Assembly (NCBI RefSeq): GCF_001662305.1
Contig: NZ_BDEP01000006.1
Location: 55,433 to 119,432 of the forward strand
Length of the DNA stretch: 64,000 bases
Reading direction: 5' to 3'
Source: Halomonas caseinilytica
GTDB lineage: Bacteria; Pseudomonadota; Gammaproteobacteria; Pseudomonadales; Halomonadaceae
Part shown: piece after piece, positions 46,923 through 59,597 of the stretch
Layout: each line of letters opens with the position of its first letter
How positions within the stretch are numbered: position 1 is the first letter of the stretch
Position numbers and translations under genes: made by a program
Notes under the pieces: generated by a model
What the model was told of the DNA's origin: nothing
Database searches by the model: none
The model's input: the letters and a program-made list of their open reading frames with translations, nothing else

Positions 46923-47816
46923 TCAAAGCTCGGTGAAGTCGATACGCGAGGCCTGCATTCGAGCCTGCTTCTCCTCGAGTCCGGCAAAGTCGAAGAGCTC
47001 ACGGTCGGCAAGCTGCGACGGCGCCACATTGGTGACCGCCTTGAACATGCTCTCCAGGCGCCCGGGATGCCGGGCTTCCCAGTCGGCCAGCATTTCCTTG
47101 ACCACCTGGCGCTGAAGATTGGGCTGGGAACCGCACAGGTTGCAGGGAATGATGGGGAATTCCATGCGCCGGGAGAACTCGGCGATATCCGACTCACGGC
47201 AATAGGCCAGCGGGCGGATGACGATGTTCTTGCCATCGTCGGAGAGCAGCTTGGGCGGCATCGACTTCAGGCTGCCGCCGAAGAACATGTTGAGAAACAG
47301 CGTCTCCAGGATATCCTCACGATGGTGCCCTAGGGCGATCTTGTTGGCGCCGATCTCCTCGGCATAGCCATACAGCGAGCCACGACGCAGCCGCGAGCAC
47401 AGCGAGCAGGTGGTCTTGCCCTCAGGCGTCTTCTCCTTGACCACCGAGTAGGTGTCGCGCTCGAGAATGTGATAATCGACGCCGATGCCTTCCAGGTACT
47501 CGGGCAGCACGTGCTCGGGGAAGCCGGGCTGCTTCTGGTCGAGATTGACCGCCACCAGCGAGAAGTCGACCGGGGCGTTGCGCTGCAGGTTGCGCAGGAT
47601 CTCGAGCATGGTGTAGCTGTCCTTGCCACCGGACAGGCAGACCATCACCTTGTCGCCCTCGCGGATCATGTCGTAGTCGATGATGGCGTTGCCGACCTGG
47701 CGTCGCAGGCGCTTCTGCAGCTTGTTGAACTCGCGCTTGGCCTTGGCGGCGTTGTGAACGCCGCCGTCACGGGGGTTCCGGTCGGTATGAGAGTCGAACA
47801 TCACGGCATCTTGCAT
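46923..47816 (-). CDS. ttcA: tRNA 2-thiocytidine biosynthesis protein
   Basis: This enzyme thiolates cytidine 32 in certain tRNAs with an ATP- and Fe-S-dependent mechanism. The roughly 297-residue protein has the PP-loop [14 protein letters not shown] and the cysteine pairs [16 protein letters not shown] and [16 protein letters not shown] that bind the cluster. The ATG at 47816 (MQDAVMF) is used; a GTG 6 bases upstream is possible. It is a single gene with its promoter in the gap before the exonuclease-like gene. Confidence 0.95.
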   Translation of the reverse strand: MQDAVMFDSHTDRNPRDGGVHNAAKAKREFNKLQKRLRRQVGNAIIDYDMIREGDKVMVCLSGGKDSYTMLEILRNLQRNAPVDFSLVAVNLDQKQPGFPEHVLPEYLEGIGVDYHILERDTYSVVKEKTPEGKTTCSLCSRLRRGSLYGYAEEIGANKIALGHHREDILETLFLNMFFGGSLKSMPPKLLSDDGKNIVIRPLAYCRESDIAEFSRRMEFPIIPCNLCGSQPNLQRQVVKEMLADWEARHPGRLESMFKAVTNVAPSQLADRELFDFAGLEEKQARMQASRIDFTEL

Positions 47817-47894
47817 GGTCACGGCGCTGCCAGGGCATCTACGGAATTCGGGGCGCTCATCCTACCATTCCGACCAGCACAGGCGAAGCGTCCC

Positions 47895-48521
47895 TCAGCT
47901 GCTCCGACGCCGTGCGGCGTCATCACGTGCCAGACGCAGATACATCAAGGCCGTGGTCACCGCATCGCCCAGTGCACTGTGGCGCCCCATCATCGGCACG
48001 TCGAGCCGCTCGGCAGCTTCCTCGAAGCGCGGTCGCCCCTCGAGCTGAGGATGCCGATAGCGCTGGCGCCGCTGGAAGAGATGCGCCACATCGATCGCCG
48101 CATTGGGCAGATCGAAGCCGAAGCGCGGCCGCAAGCCGCGATTCAGCATGGCCAGCTCGTCCTCCAGGTGCCATCCCACCAGAGGACGATTGCCGACGAA
48201 ATCGAGAAGCTGCTCCAGGGCGACTCCCAACGCCTCCCCTTCATCCAGGTCGACGCCGCGCAACCCGTGTCGACGAACGGACTCGGCCGTGAGCCCCTCC
48301 GGTCGACGCACATGCAGGTCGAGCGATTCGCTGGTCAAGACCCGGTCTCCCTGCAGGCGCACGGCGGCGATCGCCACCGGCTCGCCATGGCCGCTGTCAG
48401 GCTCGGTGGCTCGGCAGGCCACGGCGACCATCTCGTCGCCGGTATACGGCTGAAAGAGCCAGCCATATCGACCATCGGCATGGCGCCGGCGATCGGCTGC
48501 GCGTCTCAAGGCCTTGAACAT
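47895..48521 (-). CDS. Degenerate 3'-5' exonuclease-fold (DnaQ-like) protein
   Basis: The protein is 208 residues. It has the overall layout of a DEDDh exonuclease: an N-terminal strand (EMVAVACRATEP), LVGWHLEDELAMLN for ExoII, and HSALGDAVTTAL for ExoIII with its His and Asp. The ExoI motif, which should carry the two metal-binding acids (D-x-E), reads CRATE, so both seem lost. It may therefore be an inactive or altered exonuclease. The equivalent position in the Pseudomonas acetate locus carries an exonuclease-like gene, beside the cNMP/CBS protein as here. Confidence 0.7.
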   Translation of the reverse strand: MFKALRRAADRRRHADGRYGWLFQPYTGDEMVAVACRATEPDSGHGEPVAIAAVRLQGDRVLTSESLDLHVRRPEGLTAESVRRHGLRGVDLDEGEALGVALEQLLDFVGNRPLVGWHLEDELAMLNRGLRPRFGFDLPNAAIDVAHLFQRRQRYRHPQLEGRPRFEEAAERLDVPMMGRHSALGDAVTTALMYLRLARDDAARRRSS

Positions 48522-48577
48522 GCTGCTTCCCTCCCGGTCGCTCTACATTCCCTGTCGTGTTCGGCCACCGTCATCCC

Positions 48578-50392
48578 TCAGCCATATTCGAGGTGATAGC
48601 GATGGGACAGCCGTTGCTTGAAGTCCTTGACGATGTGCAGCGCTTCGCGCAACAGATCACGTTCCAGCGACGACAGCTCCTGAACCACTACGCGGTCCGG
48701 CTCGCCTTCCTTGCCATCAAGGCGCTCGAGTTGTTGCTTCAGGCGCAACTCGGTGAACAGTGACAGCGCCTCGCCCAGGTCTTCGGCGAAGCGAGCCTCC
48801 AGCCGGCCATCGGCCACCAGGGCATCGAGCCGCTCCAGGGTCGAGGTCACCGTGATGTTGCGCTCCAGGGCCATGACCCTGACGCCATGCACGACCGGAA
48901 AGATCCCGCCTTTCTTGATGTCGATGCCGTGTTGCGGCTTTTTCAACGAGCCGAACAATGTCAGCGGCGTCGAAAAGCGCAAGACCGGGCGCGCGAAGTG
49001 CGACAGCAGGATCTCGTCGCCGGCGCAACGCTCAAAGAGAGACTCGCGCAAGCGCGCCAGCAACGCCGGATTGCCCGCCATGGCCCGGGCATCGAGCAGG
49101 ATGGCCAGATTCATCAGCGAGTCCGCATCGCAACGCCGTGCCCAGGTATCGATACGCTCTCGCCATTGCGTCTCCCCTCCAACCCATTGCGGGTTGGACA
49201 CCATGATGTCGCCCGGACAGGGCGGATAGCCCAATTCGAGAAGCGCATCGCTGAAGGCACGCATACAGGCCTCGCGCTCCGGCCAGGCGAGGTTCTCCTC
49301 CAGGATCAGGCCATTGTCCTGGTCGGTCTTGAGAATCTGTTCGCCACGCCCCTCGCTGCCCATGACCATCAAGCACGTCGCGCCGTGATAGCGCTCGTCG
49401 ACGAGGAAGTCCCACGTCTTGCCGATGATCCGCCCATTCAGCGCCGACAACAGCCCCATGACGAAACGCGGCTTGGCCCCCTGGGCCATCAGTCCTCTGA
49501 CCAGGTCGGGCATCAGCCGGCTGGCCGCCGACAACGACGCCAGGTCATCAGCCTGTTCCACCTGCAGGCTGACCACATGACTGCGGCTGGAAAAATGGCT
49601 TAGCGCATCGGTCAATTCCACCACGCCGACAGGGACGTCATCTTCCATCACCACGACTCGCTCGACACGGTGGCGAGTCATCGCGACCAGCGCCTCGAAC
49701 AGATACTGGTCCGGTCGCACCGTGATCAGCGAAAAGTTGGCGATGGAGCGCACCGGCGCATCCTGCGGCCACTTCTCCAGCACCAGGGCATTGAGCAGGT
49801 CGGTCTTGGTCACCATTCCCACGCCGTTCTCGCCATCGACCAGTAGGCTATCGACCCGACGTGCATCCAACGTGGCCACCGCTTCGGTGATGGTCGCCGC
49901 TTTCGTCAGGTGATGTGGCCGGCGCATGCACTCCCTGGAACGCGCCAGCATGGCACCAGCCATGAGGCTTCCCCCCGAAGCACGCTGGGCGGCCAGCAAG
50001 CGCGTCTTGTGCGCCAGGTTGCGACGAAAGCACTCGGCAAAGGCGGGGTAGTCATCGCACAACGCCAGGAATTCCGACTTGGGCAACAGGTAGCAGAGAC
50101 TCTCTTGTTCGGCCCGAAATCGATACCGGCTCTGCCCACGCAGGATGCTGATCGCACCGAACAGGTCACCGGCAGTGTAATGGCCGATGCGTTCCAGTTC
50201 ACCAGAGCGGGAAACATCCAGTTCGGCGACCTCGCCCTTGTGGATCAGAAAGACGCTCTCTCCCGGCTGACCGGCATCGAGAATGATCTCTCCCAGGTCG
50301 AAATAGACCAGGTCGAGGCTTCCGCTTACCCGCTTGCGGCCGTCCTCATCGAGCAAGCTGAACGGCGGTTGGGAAAGATCGACATCGACCAT
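48578..50392 (-). CDS. cNMP-binding/CBS/DUF294 nucleotidyltransferase-like protein
   Basis: This 604-residue protein has an N-terminal cyclic-nucleotide-binding fold (about 15-130; GESVFLIHKGEVAEL), two CBS domains (about 155-280), a DUF294-type nucleotidyltransferase-like domain with MGSEGRGEQILKTDQDNGLI, and its usual C-terminal helical domain. The family is thought to be a signal-processing protein linked to carbon-source use; no substrate has been settled. It is divergent from the DUF4212-SSS pair. Its neighbour downstream is the degenerate exonuclease. Confidence 0.9.
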   Translation of the reverse strand: MVDVDLSQPPFSLLDEDGRKRVSGSLDLVYFDLGEIILDAGQPGESVFLIHKGEVAELDVSRSGELERIGHYTAGDLFGAISILRGQSRYRFRAEQESLCYLLPKSEFLALCDDYPAFAECFRRNLAHKTRLLAAQRASGGSLMAGAMLARSRECMRRPHHLTKAATITEAVATLDARRVDSLLVDGENGVGMVTKTDLLNALVLEKWPQDAPVRSIANFSLITVRPDQYLFEALVAMTRHRVERVVVMEDDVPVGVVELTDALSHFSSRSHVVSLQVEQADDLASLSAASRLMPDLVRGLMAQGAKPRFVMGLLSALNGRIIGKTWDFLVDERYHGATCLMVMGSEGRGEQILKTDQDNGLILEENLAWPEREACMRAFSDALLELGYPPCPGDIMVSNPQWVGGETQWRERIDTWARRCDADSLMNLAILLDARAMAGNPALLARLRESLFERCAGDEILLSHFARPVLRFSTPLTLFGSLKKPQHGIDIKKGGIFPVVHGVRVMALERNITVTSTLERLDALVADGRLEARFAEDLGEALSLFTELRLKQQLERLDGKEGEPDRVVVQELSSLERDLLREALHIVKDFKQRLSHRYHLEYG

Positions 50393-50505
50393 GACGAGGG
50401 CCTCGTGGCGTGGTCATCACCCAGCGTCTCTCTGACATCTTCTTCGGCAAGACGGGGTCGTGCATTCACCATTGATGCATCCATCATCGAACGAAAGCAT
50501 CCACC

Positions 50506-50520
50506 CGGGGACAGTCCCCG
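50506..50520. repeat. REP-like palindrome
   Basis: CGGGGA-CAG-TCCCCG forms a 6-bp hairpin with a 3-nt loop. Short palindromes of the GGGGACAGTCCCC type are frequent REP sequences in Proteobacteria, usually with REP-associated transposases. No such transposase is in this window, so the assignment rests on the sequence alone. Confidence 0.4.
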
Positions 50521-50579
50521 ACATCAGACTAACAAAGCCACACCAATGGCAAGAATCCATACCATGGTTCTATATGCCG

Positions 50580-50643
50580 AAGTCGTACGACACTGAGTCA
50601 TGGAGACGATGGCGTAATACCATCGTGTCATGCTGTACGACTT
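50580..50643. promoter_or_regulatory. Long imperfect inverted repeat before the symporter operon
   Basis: AAGTCGTAC (50580-50588) pairs with GTACGACTT (50635-50643), and ACGATGG (50606-50612) pairs with CCATCGT (50620-50626) around a 7-nt loop, with weaker pairing in between. It is 280 bp before the DUF4212 gene. Its spacing suggests an operator or an RNA structure in a long leader; the regulator is unknown. Confidence 0.5.
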
Positions 50644-50922
50644 TCCTCTCTCTCCACTACCTTCTTGGCCGCTATACCATGGTCCCATATCGACTTAAGG
50701 ACTATATCCGAAAAACCTTCAAAACACTCATAATCCACTGATTAAAAAAAGAAACCATAGATACACAAAAATACTTGCCGCTCATTGATACCAAAGTATG
50801 GGCTTTCTTTTTTCACATTATTGACCAGCATTACTCGTGACACAGTGGATGATGACTTCGCCTCATCACTGCTCCCTTCAGGTGCAACTTTCCGACCTCG
50901 ACAACAAACGGAGAGCAACACA

Positions 50923-51183
50923 ATGGCAGACAAAAAATCCAACGCCGAAGCCTACTGGGCGGCCAACATCCGGCTGATCGCCGGATGCCTGGTCGTCTGG
51001 GCCCTGGTGTCCTACGGCTGCGCCATCCTGCTGAGGCCTCTACTGGCCGGCATCGCCATCGGCGGTACCGACCTTGGCTTCTGGTTCGCCCAGCAGGGTT
51101 CGATACTGACCTTCATCGGCATCATCTTCTTCTATGCCTGGAAGATGAACCGACTGGATAAACAGTTCGGACTCGAGGAGTAA
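50923..51183 (+). CDS. DUF4212 small subunit of a sodium/solute symporter
   Basis: This 86-residue protein with two hydrophobic helices (LIAGCLVVWALVSYGCAILL; GSILTFIGIIFFYAW) and GFWFAQQGS and NRLDKQFGLEE is typical of DUF4212 small subunits. These accompany a large SSS-family symporter. GGAGAG precedes the ATG at 50923. It is 5 bp from the large-subunit gene, clearly cotranscribed. Confidence 0.9.
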   Translation: MADKKSNAEAYWAANIRLIAGCLVVWALVSYGCAILLRPLLAGIAIGGTDLGFWFAQQGSILTFIGIIFFYAWKMNRLDKQFGLEE

Positions 51184-51188
51184 CCCAC

Positions 51189-52982
51189 ATGAGTCAATTT
51201 GCCATCAACGTCCTCTTCGTGGGCGCCTCCTTTGCCTTGTACATCGGCATTGCCATCTGGGCCAAGGTCGGGTCGACCAAGGACTTCTATGTGGCCGGTG
51301 GCGGTGTCCACCCCATCACCAACGGCATGGCCATCGGCGCTGACTGGATGTCGGCGGCTTCCTTCATCTCCATGGCGGGCCTGATCGCCGCCGGTGGCTA
51401 CGCCAACTCGACGTTCCTGATGGGCTGGACCGGCGGCTATGTCTTGCTGGCGACCCTGCTGGCGCCCTACCTGCGCAAGTTCGGCAAGTTCACTGTCCCG
51501 GAGTTCATCGGCGACCGCTTCTACAGCAAGCCGGCCCGCATGGTCGCGGTGGTCTGTCTGATCGTGGCCTCGGTGACCTACGTCATCGGCCAGATGGCCG
51601 GTGCGGGCGTGGCCTTCTCGCGCTTTCTCGAGGTGGATGCCACGACCGGCCTGTTGATCGCTGCCGTGGTGATCTTCTTCTATTCGGTACTGGGGGGCAT
51701 GAAGGGCATCACCTACACCCAGGTGGCCCAGTACATCGTGCTGATCATCGCCTACACCATCCCGGCAGTCTTCATCTCGCTGGAGCTGACCGACAATCCC
51801 ATCCCACCGCTCGGGCTGTTCTCCGACCACAGCGAATCCGGCGTTCCTCTGCTGGCCAAGCTCAACGAGGTGGTCACCGCCCTGGGCTTCAACGAGTACA
51901 CGGCAGACGTGGACAACAAGCTCAACATGGTGCTGTTCACGCTCTCGCTGATGATCGGCACCGCCGGCCTGCCTCACGTCATCATCCGCTTCTTCACCGT
52001 GCCCAAGGTGGCTGATGCCCGCTGGTCGGCCGGCTGGGCCCTGGTGTTCATCGCTCTGCTCTACCTGACCGCCCCTGCCGTGGCCTCCATGGCACGTCTC
52101 AACATCGCCACCACGGTCTATCCCGAGATGGCCGGCCAGGTCGAGAACGTCGAGCAGGCCACCGCCGATCCGATTCTCTACGAGGATCGCCCCGGCTGGA
52201 TCCGCACCTGGGAAGAAACCGGGCTGATTCAGTACGAAGACAAGAACAACGACGGCCGCATCCAGCTCTACAACGACAGCGAGGACTTCGCGTCGACCGC
52301 CGAACAGCGCGGCTGGGAAGGCAACGAGCTGTCGGTCAACAATGACATTCTGGTCCTGGCCAATCCCGAGATCGCCAACCTGCCCGGCTGGGTGATCGGC
52401 CTGATCGCGGCGGGCGGCCTGGCGGCGGCACTGTCGACAGCCGCGGGACTGTTGCTGGCCATTTCCTCGGCAATCAGTCACGACTTGATCAAGGGGGCCA
52501 TCAATCCACGCATCAGCGAGAAGGGCGAGTTGATGGCGGCCCGCATCTCGATGTCCGTCGCCATCATCGTGGCTACCTATCTGGGGGCCAATCCTCCGGG
52601 CTTCGCGGCACAGGTCGTGGCACTGGCCTTTGGCATCGCCGCCGCCTCGCTGTTCCCGGCACTGATGATGGGGATCTTCTCCAAGCGGGTGAACAATACA
52701 GGCGCCATCACCGGCATGCTGACCGGCCTGATCTTCACCCTGGTGTACATCTTCATCTACAAGGGCTGGTTCTTCATCCCCGGCACCAACAACCTGCCGG
52801 ATACGGCGGAACACTGGGTGCTGGGCATCTCGCCGCTGTCCATCGGGGCCGTGGGTGCCATCATCAACTTCGCGGTGGCCTTCACCATCTCCCGGATGAC
52901 CGCAGAACCGCCTCAGGAAATCCAGGAGCTCGTCGAGAGCGTGCGCTATCCCAAGGGCGCTGGCACCGCCACCGGCCACTAG
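51189..52982 (+). CDS. SSS-family sodium/solute symporter, large subunit (likely acetate or short-chain acid)
   Basis: This 597-residue protein has more than twelve helices and SSS-family signatures such as ADWMSAASFISMAGLI and GYVLLATLLAPYLRKFG. A soluble insert between helices (about residues 315-395; YEDRPGWIRTWEETG) is typical of the VC_2705 subfamily that pairs with DUF4212. Location beside CrbS/CrbR and acs suggests acetate or a related short carboxylate as substrate; this is inference. It follows the small subunit by 5 bp. Confidence 0.92.
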   Translation: MSQFAINVLFVGASFALYIGIAIWAKVGSTKDFYVAGGGVHPITNGMAIGADWMSAASFISMAGLIAAGGYANSTFLMGWTGGYVLLATLLAPYLRKFGKFTVPEFIGDRFYSKPARMVAVVCLIVASVTYVIGQMAGAGVAFSRFLEVDATTGLLIAAVVIFFYSVLGGMKGITYTQVAQYIVLIIAYTIPAVFISLELTDNPIPPLGLFSDHSESGVPLLAKLNEVVTALGFNEYTADVDNKLNMVLFTLSLMIGTAGLPHVIIRFFTVPKVADARWSAGWALVFIALLYLTAPAVASMARLNIATTVYPEMAGQVENVEQATADPILYEDRPGWIRTWEETGLIQYEDKNNDGRIQLYNDSEDFASTAEQRGWEGNELSVNNDILVLANPEIANLPGWVIGLIAAGGLAAALSTAAGLLLAISSAISHDLIKGAINPRISEKGELMAARISMSVAIIVATYLGANPPGFAAQVVALAFGIAAASLFPALMMGIFSKRVNNTGAITGMLTGLIFTLVYIFIYKGWFFIPGTNNLPDTAEHWVLGISPLSIGAVGAIINFAVAFTISRMTAEPPQEIQELVESVRYPKGAGTATGH

Positions 52983-53031
52983 GTCATAATCCCACCTCGG
53001 CGTCGTCCGCGGCGCCGGCCACAACCCTTGC

Positions 53032-53079
53032 ATCGGGCTTCCTTCGGGAAGCCCGATGGTCGTCAGGAAGCCCGACATG
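53032..53079 (+). promoter_or_regulatory. Hairpin with an alternative pairing to the next gene's ribosome-binding site
   Basis: ATCGGGCTTCC (53032-53042) forms an 11-bp hairpin with GGAAGCCCGAT (53047-53057) around a TTCG tetraloop. The same left arm can instead pair with AGGAAGCCCGAC (53065-53076), which holds the ribosome-binding site of the gene starting at 53077. It could act as a terminator without a T tract, or as a translation switch; neither is shown. Confidence 0.5.
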
Positions 53080-53592
53080 ATTTGGCATTTGATCGCGGCG
53101 ATCTTCGCCGGCCTCGGCGCGGCAGGTCTCGGACTGCTGCTGCGCACTCTGAGCGGCAAACGGCTGCCGCGCTGGATCGTCCCCGTATGCGCCGGCCTCG
53201 GCATGCTCGGCTACCAGATCCAGCACGAATACGGCTGGTTCGACCATAAGCGCCAGCAACTGCCCGATTCTGCCCAGATCATCTCCACCACCCAGGAGCC
53301 GGCCTTCTGGCGTCCCTGGACCTACCTGCTGCCAATGACCACGGCCTTCACGGTGGTGGATCGCGACGATCGCGTCGTCACCACGGCGGACGGACAGCGA
53401 CTGGTGGAATTCATTCTCTACCGCTTCACCTCCGGCGCCTCCGAACGCGTGATCCATCAGGCCCAGCTATTGAACTGCGACAGCCACGAACTGGTCCCGC
53501 TCGGTGAGGAACAACGCCAGCCGCAGATCGACGAGCTGCGCCGTCTGACGGGCTCGGATCCGCTCTACCAGGAGATCTGCCAAGCGAATTGA
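53077..53592 (+). CDS. Hypothetical membrane protein between the symporter and CrbS
   Basis: This 171-residue protein has two N-terminal hydrophobic helices (IWHLIAAIFAGLGAAGLGLLL and IVPVCAGLGMLGYQI) and a mainly polar C-terminal part of about 115 residues. I do not recognise a family. ATG 53077 is used, with AGGAAG upstream; the longer frame starts within the hairpin at 53056. It sits in the acetate locus between the symporter and CrbS, so a link to one of them is possible but unproven. Confidence 0.65.
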   Translation: MIWHLIAAIFAGLGAAGLGLLLRTLSGKRLPRWIVPVCAGLGMLGYQIQHEYGWFDHKRQQLPDSAQIISTTQEPAFWRPWTYLLPMTTAFTVVDRDDRVVTTADGQRLVEFILYRFTSGASERVIHQAQLLNCDSHELVPLGEEQRQPQIDELRRLTGSDPLYQEICQAN

Positions 53593-53735
53593 GGGGCACC
53601 CACGAGTCGCTCTCTCGCCCATTTTCCCGTCGCCATGCCTCCCCTGCGACTCGCTACCCTATGTCGACCGTCAACAGGGGCGTTTGACTGCCCGCCAGGC
53701 TGCTAGAATGGCCGCATCAAGTAAGGGAGATGCGC

Positions 53736-57680
<3,945 letters not shown>

Positions 57681-57696
57681 TGGCGCGATGAGCGCT

Positions 57697-57731
57697 CGCC
57701 CCTTCGATAGTTAACATCAATCGAAGGGGCG
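57697..57731. terminator. Hairpin after crbS
   Basis: CGCCCCTTCGAT (57697-57708) and ATCGAAGGGGCG (57720-57731) are perfect 12-bp arms around an 11-nt loop. There is no T run, so it may act as a Rho-linked terminator or mRNA stabiliser for crbS. Confidence 0.5.
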
Positions 57732-57784
57732 AAGGAAGGCTATTGGTCAACGTGGCGACCATGAGTTAACTTCGAGACCAGTTA

Positions 57785-57798
57785 TTAACCATGGTTAA
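57785..57798. promoter_or_regulatory. Palindrome before mntH, candidate MntR operator
   Basis: TTAACCATGGTTAA is a perfect 14-bp palindrome 11 nt before the mntH ATG. Two more GTTAAC sites lie upstream (about 57710 and 57764). It differs from the E. coli MntR box, so linking it to MntR is inference, based on adjacency to mntR. Confidence 0.45.
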
Positions 57799-57809
57799 CA
57801 GACCCTGCC

Positions 57810-59090
57810 ATGCTTTCCACCATTTCCAACGATGCGATTCGCGACAAGGCCGCCGCAACGCTTAGCGGCCGTCGTCGACGCTGGGGCTGGACCCCGTTCT
57901 TCGGCCCGGCGCTGATTGCTGCCGTGGCCTACGTCGATCCCGGCAACTTCGCCACCAATATCGAGGCCGGCTCGCGCTATGGCTACGCCCTGCTGTGGGT
58001 GGTGCTTGGCGCCAACCTGATGGCGATGCTGATCCAGACCCTGTCGGCACGCCTAGGCCTGGCCACCGGCCGCAACCTGGCCGAGATCATTCGCGACCGC
58101 TATCCCCGTCCGCTGGTCTGGTGCTACTGGGTCCAGGCCGAGATCGTCGCCATCGCCACCGACCTGGCCGAATTCCTCGGTGCGGCCCTGGCCTTCAACC
58201 TGCTCTTTGGTCTCTCGCTGATGGAAGGCGCCCTGCTCACGGGCCTGATCACCTATCTGGCCCTGTTACTGCACCGCCAGGGATTTCGCCTGATGGAGAT
58301 CGTCATCGGCGCCATGATCATGGCAATCGCCAGTGGCTTTTTGCTGGAAATGCTGCTCGGCACGCCCGACCCCACGCCACTGCTCGAAGGACTGCTGATT
58401 CCGGGCTTTCCCGATGGCTACGCCCTCTACCTGGCCGCCGGCATCCTCGGTGCTACCGTGATGCCTCACGTCATCTACCTGCACTCGGCACTCTCCCAGA
58501 ACCGCATCCAGACCGATGACGAGGGACAACGCAGGCGCTTGATGCGCTACTACCGGCTCGACGTCATCATCGGCATGGCGGTCGCCGGCCTGGTCAACCT
58601 GAGCATGCTGGCCATGGCGGCGGCGGTCTTCCATGCTCAGGGACGGCTCGATGTCGCCACCATCGGCGACAGCTATCAGCTGCTCTCGCCGATGATGGGC
58701 CAGCAGGCGGCCAGTCACATCTTCGGCCTGGCTCTGCTGCTGGCCGGACTGTCCTCCTCGATCGTCGGTACCCTGTCGGGCCAGGTGATCATGCAGGGCT
58801 TCGTCAACTTCACCATTCCCCTGTGGCTGCGCCGGCTGATTACCATGGTGCCGGCATTGGCGGTCATCATGATGGGCATCTCCGAACAGAAGGCCCTGGT
58901 CGCCAGCCAGGTCATCCTCAGCTTCGGCATCCCTTTTGCCCTGATCCCTCTGTTATGCTTTACCGCTGACCGCCAGCTCATGGGCAGCCTGGTCAACGGC
59001 AGGGCCGTCACCCTCATCGGCGGGGGCATCTGCGCGCTGATCATCGCGCTCAACGGCTATGTACTCTTCTTCACCCTGACGGGACACTGA
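57810..59090 (+). CDS. mntH: Nramp-family manganese transporter
   Basis: This 426-residue protein has about eleven helices and the Nramp signature: FGPALIAAVAYVDPGNFATNIEAGS (DPGN metal-binding residues in TM1) and ATVMPHVIYLHSAL (MPH in TM6). It imports Mn2+ (and Fe2+) with protons. No strong ribosome-binding site is seen, and the candidate operator palindrome sits where one would be. mntR follows 10 bp downstream. Confidence 0.94.
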   Translation: MLSTISNDAIRDKAAATLSGRRRRWGWTPFFGPALIAAVAYVDPGNFATNIEAGSRYGYALLWVVLGANLMAMLIQTLSARLGLATGRNLAEIIRDRYPRPLVWCYWVQAEIVAIATDLAEFLGAALAFNLLFGLSLMEGALLTGLITYLALLLHRQGFRLMEIVIGAMIMAIASGFLLEMLLGTPDPTPLLEGLLIPGFPDGYALYLAAGILGATVMPHVIYLHSALSQNRIQTDDEGQRRRLMRYYRLDVIIGMAVAGLVNLSMLAMAAAVFHAQGRLDVATIGDSYQLLSPMMGQQAASHIFGLALLLAGLSSSIVGTLSGQVIMQGFVNFTIPLWLRRLITMVPALAVIMMGISEQKALVASQVILSFGIPFALIPLLCFTADRQLMGSLVNGRAVTLIGGGICALIIALNGYVLFFTLTGH

Positions 59091-59100
59091 CAGGTCGCGA

Positions 59101-59511
59101 ATGCCAGCCTTGCCCAAGCACGAATACTTCCGGCGTGTTCGACAGGATCACCAGACGGAGCTGGTCGAGGACTACGTCGAGGAGATCGCCCACCTGCATG
59201 CCCGGCATGGCGAGGCGCGTGCCAGCGACCTCGCCGAATGCTTCGGCGTCAGTGCTGCCGCCGTTTCCAAGGTGATCACTCGGCTCAAGCGCGATGGCCT
59301 GGTCATTGCTCGCCCCTACCGCGGCATCTTCCTGACGCCGCTCGGTGACGACATGGCCAGACGGGTCGCCAAGCGTCACGCCGTGGTGCTGGAGGTCCTG
59401 CGCAAGCTCGGCGTGCCCGAAGAGATCGCCCGGGCCGACTCGGAAGGCATCGAGCACCACTGCAGCGAGGCAACGGTGGAGGCCATGCGCCGTTACCTGG
59501 ACGACGACTGA
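59101..59511 (+). CDS. mntR: Manganese-responsive regulator MntR
   Basis: This 136-residue DtxR-family protein has an N-terminal helix with LVEDYVEEI (metal ligands Asp/Glu), a winged helix (ASDLAECFGVSAAAVSKVITRLKRDGLV) and a C-terminal dimer segment with further ligands (AKRHAVVLEVL; SEGIEHHCSE). It represses Mn uptake when Mn is abundant. It forms an operon with mntH. Confidence 0.92.
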   Translation: MPALPKHEYFRRVRQDHQTELVEDYVEEIAHLHARHGEARASDLAECFGVSAAAVSKVITRLKRDGLVIARPYRGIFLTPLGDDMARRVAKRHAVVLEVLRKLGVPEEIARADSEGIEHHCSEATVEAMRRYLDDD

Positions 59512-59541
59512 CGCGCTGCACTTCCGTCGCCGGAAACCGAA

Positions 59542-59565
59542 AACGCCGCCCCGAAGGGCGGCGTT
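59542..59565. terminator. Bidirectional terminator between mntR and crbR
   Basis: AACGCCGCCC (59542-59551) and GGGCGGCGTT (59556-59565) form a 10-bp hairpin with a CGAA tetraloop. Both genes point at it. T tracts are short. Confidence 0.75.
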
Positions 59566-59597
59566 CGCATTGATGGTGTGTACATCCGGCCAGGCCG

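Larger units (their letters stand above)
50393..50922. other. AT-rich intergenic region upstream of the symporter pair
   Basis: This 530-bp gap is clearly more AT-rich than its surroundings. It carries a REP-like palindrome (50506-50520), a two-arm imperfect hairpin (50580-50643) and a direct repeat ATACCATGGT (50559-50568 and 50674-50683) followed in both copies by ATAT and GAxTx sequence. It should hold divergent promoters for the cNMP/CBS gene and the symporter pair. I found no clear sigma-54 or sigma-70 box. No open frame in it is convincing. Confidence 0.55.

Noticed and set aside
50460..50741. Short open frame in the AT-rich gap before the symporter
   Set aside because: No ribosome-binding site and no similarity; the sequence is better explained by repeats and promoters.
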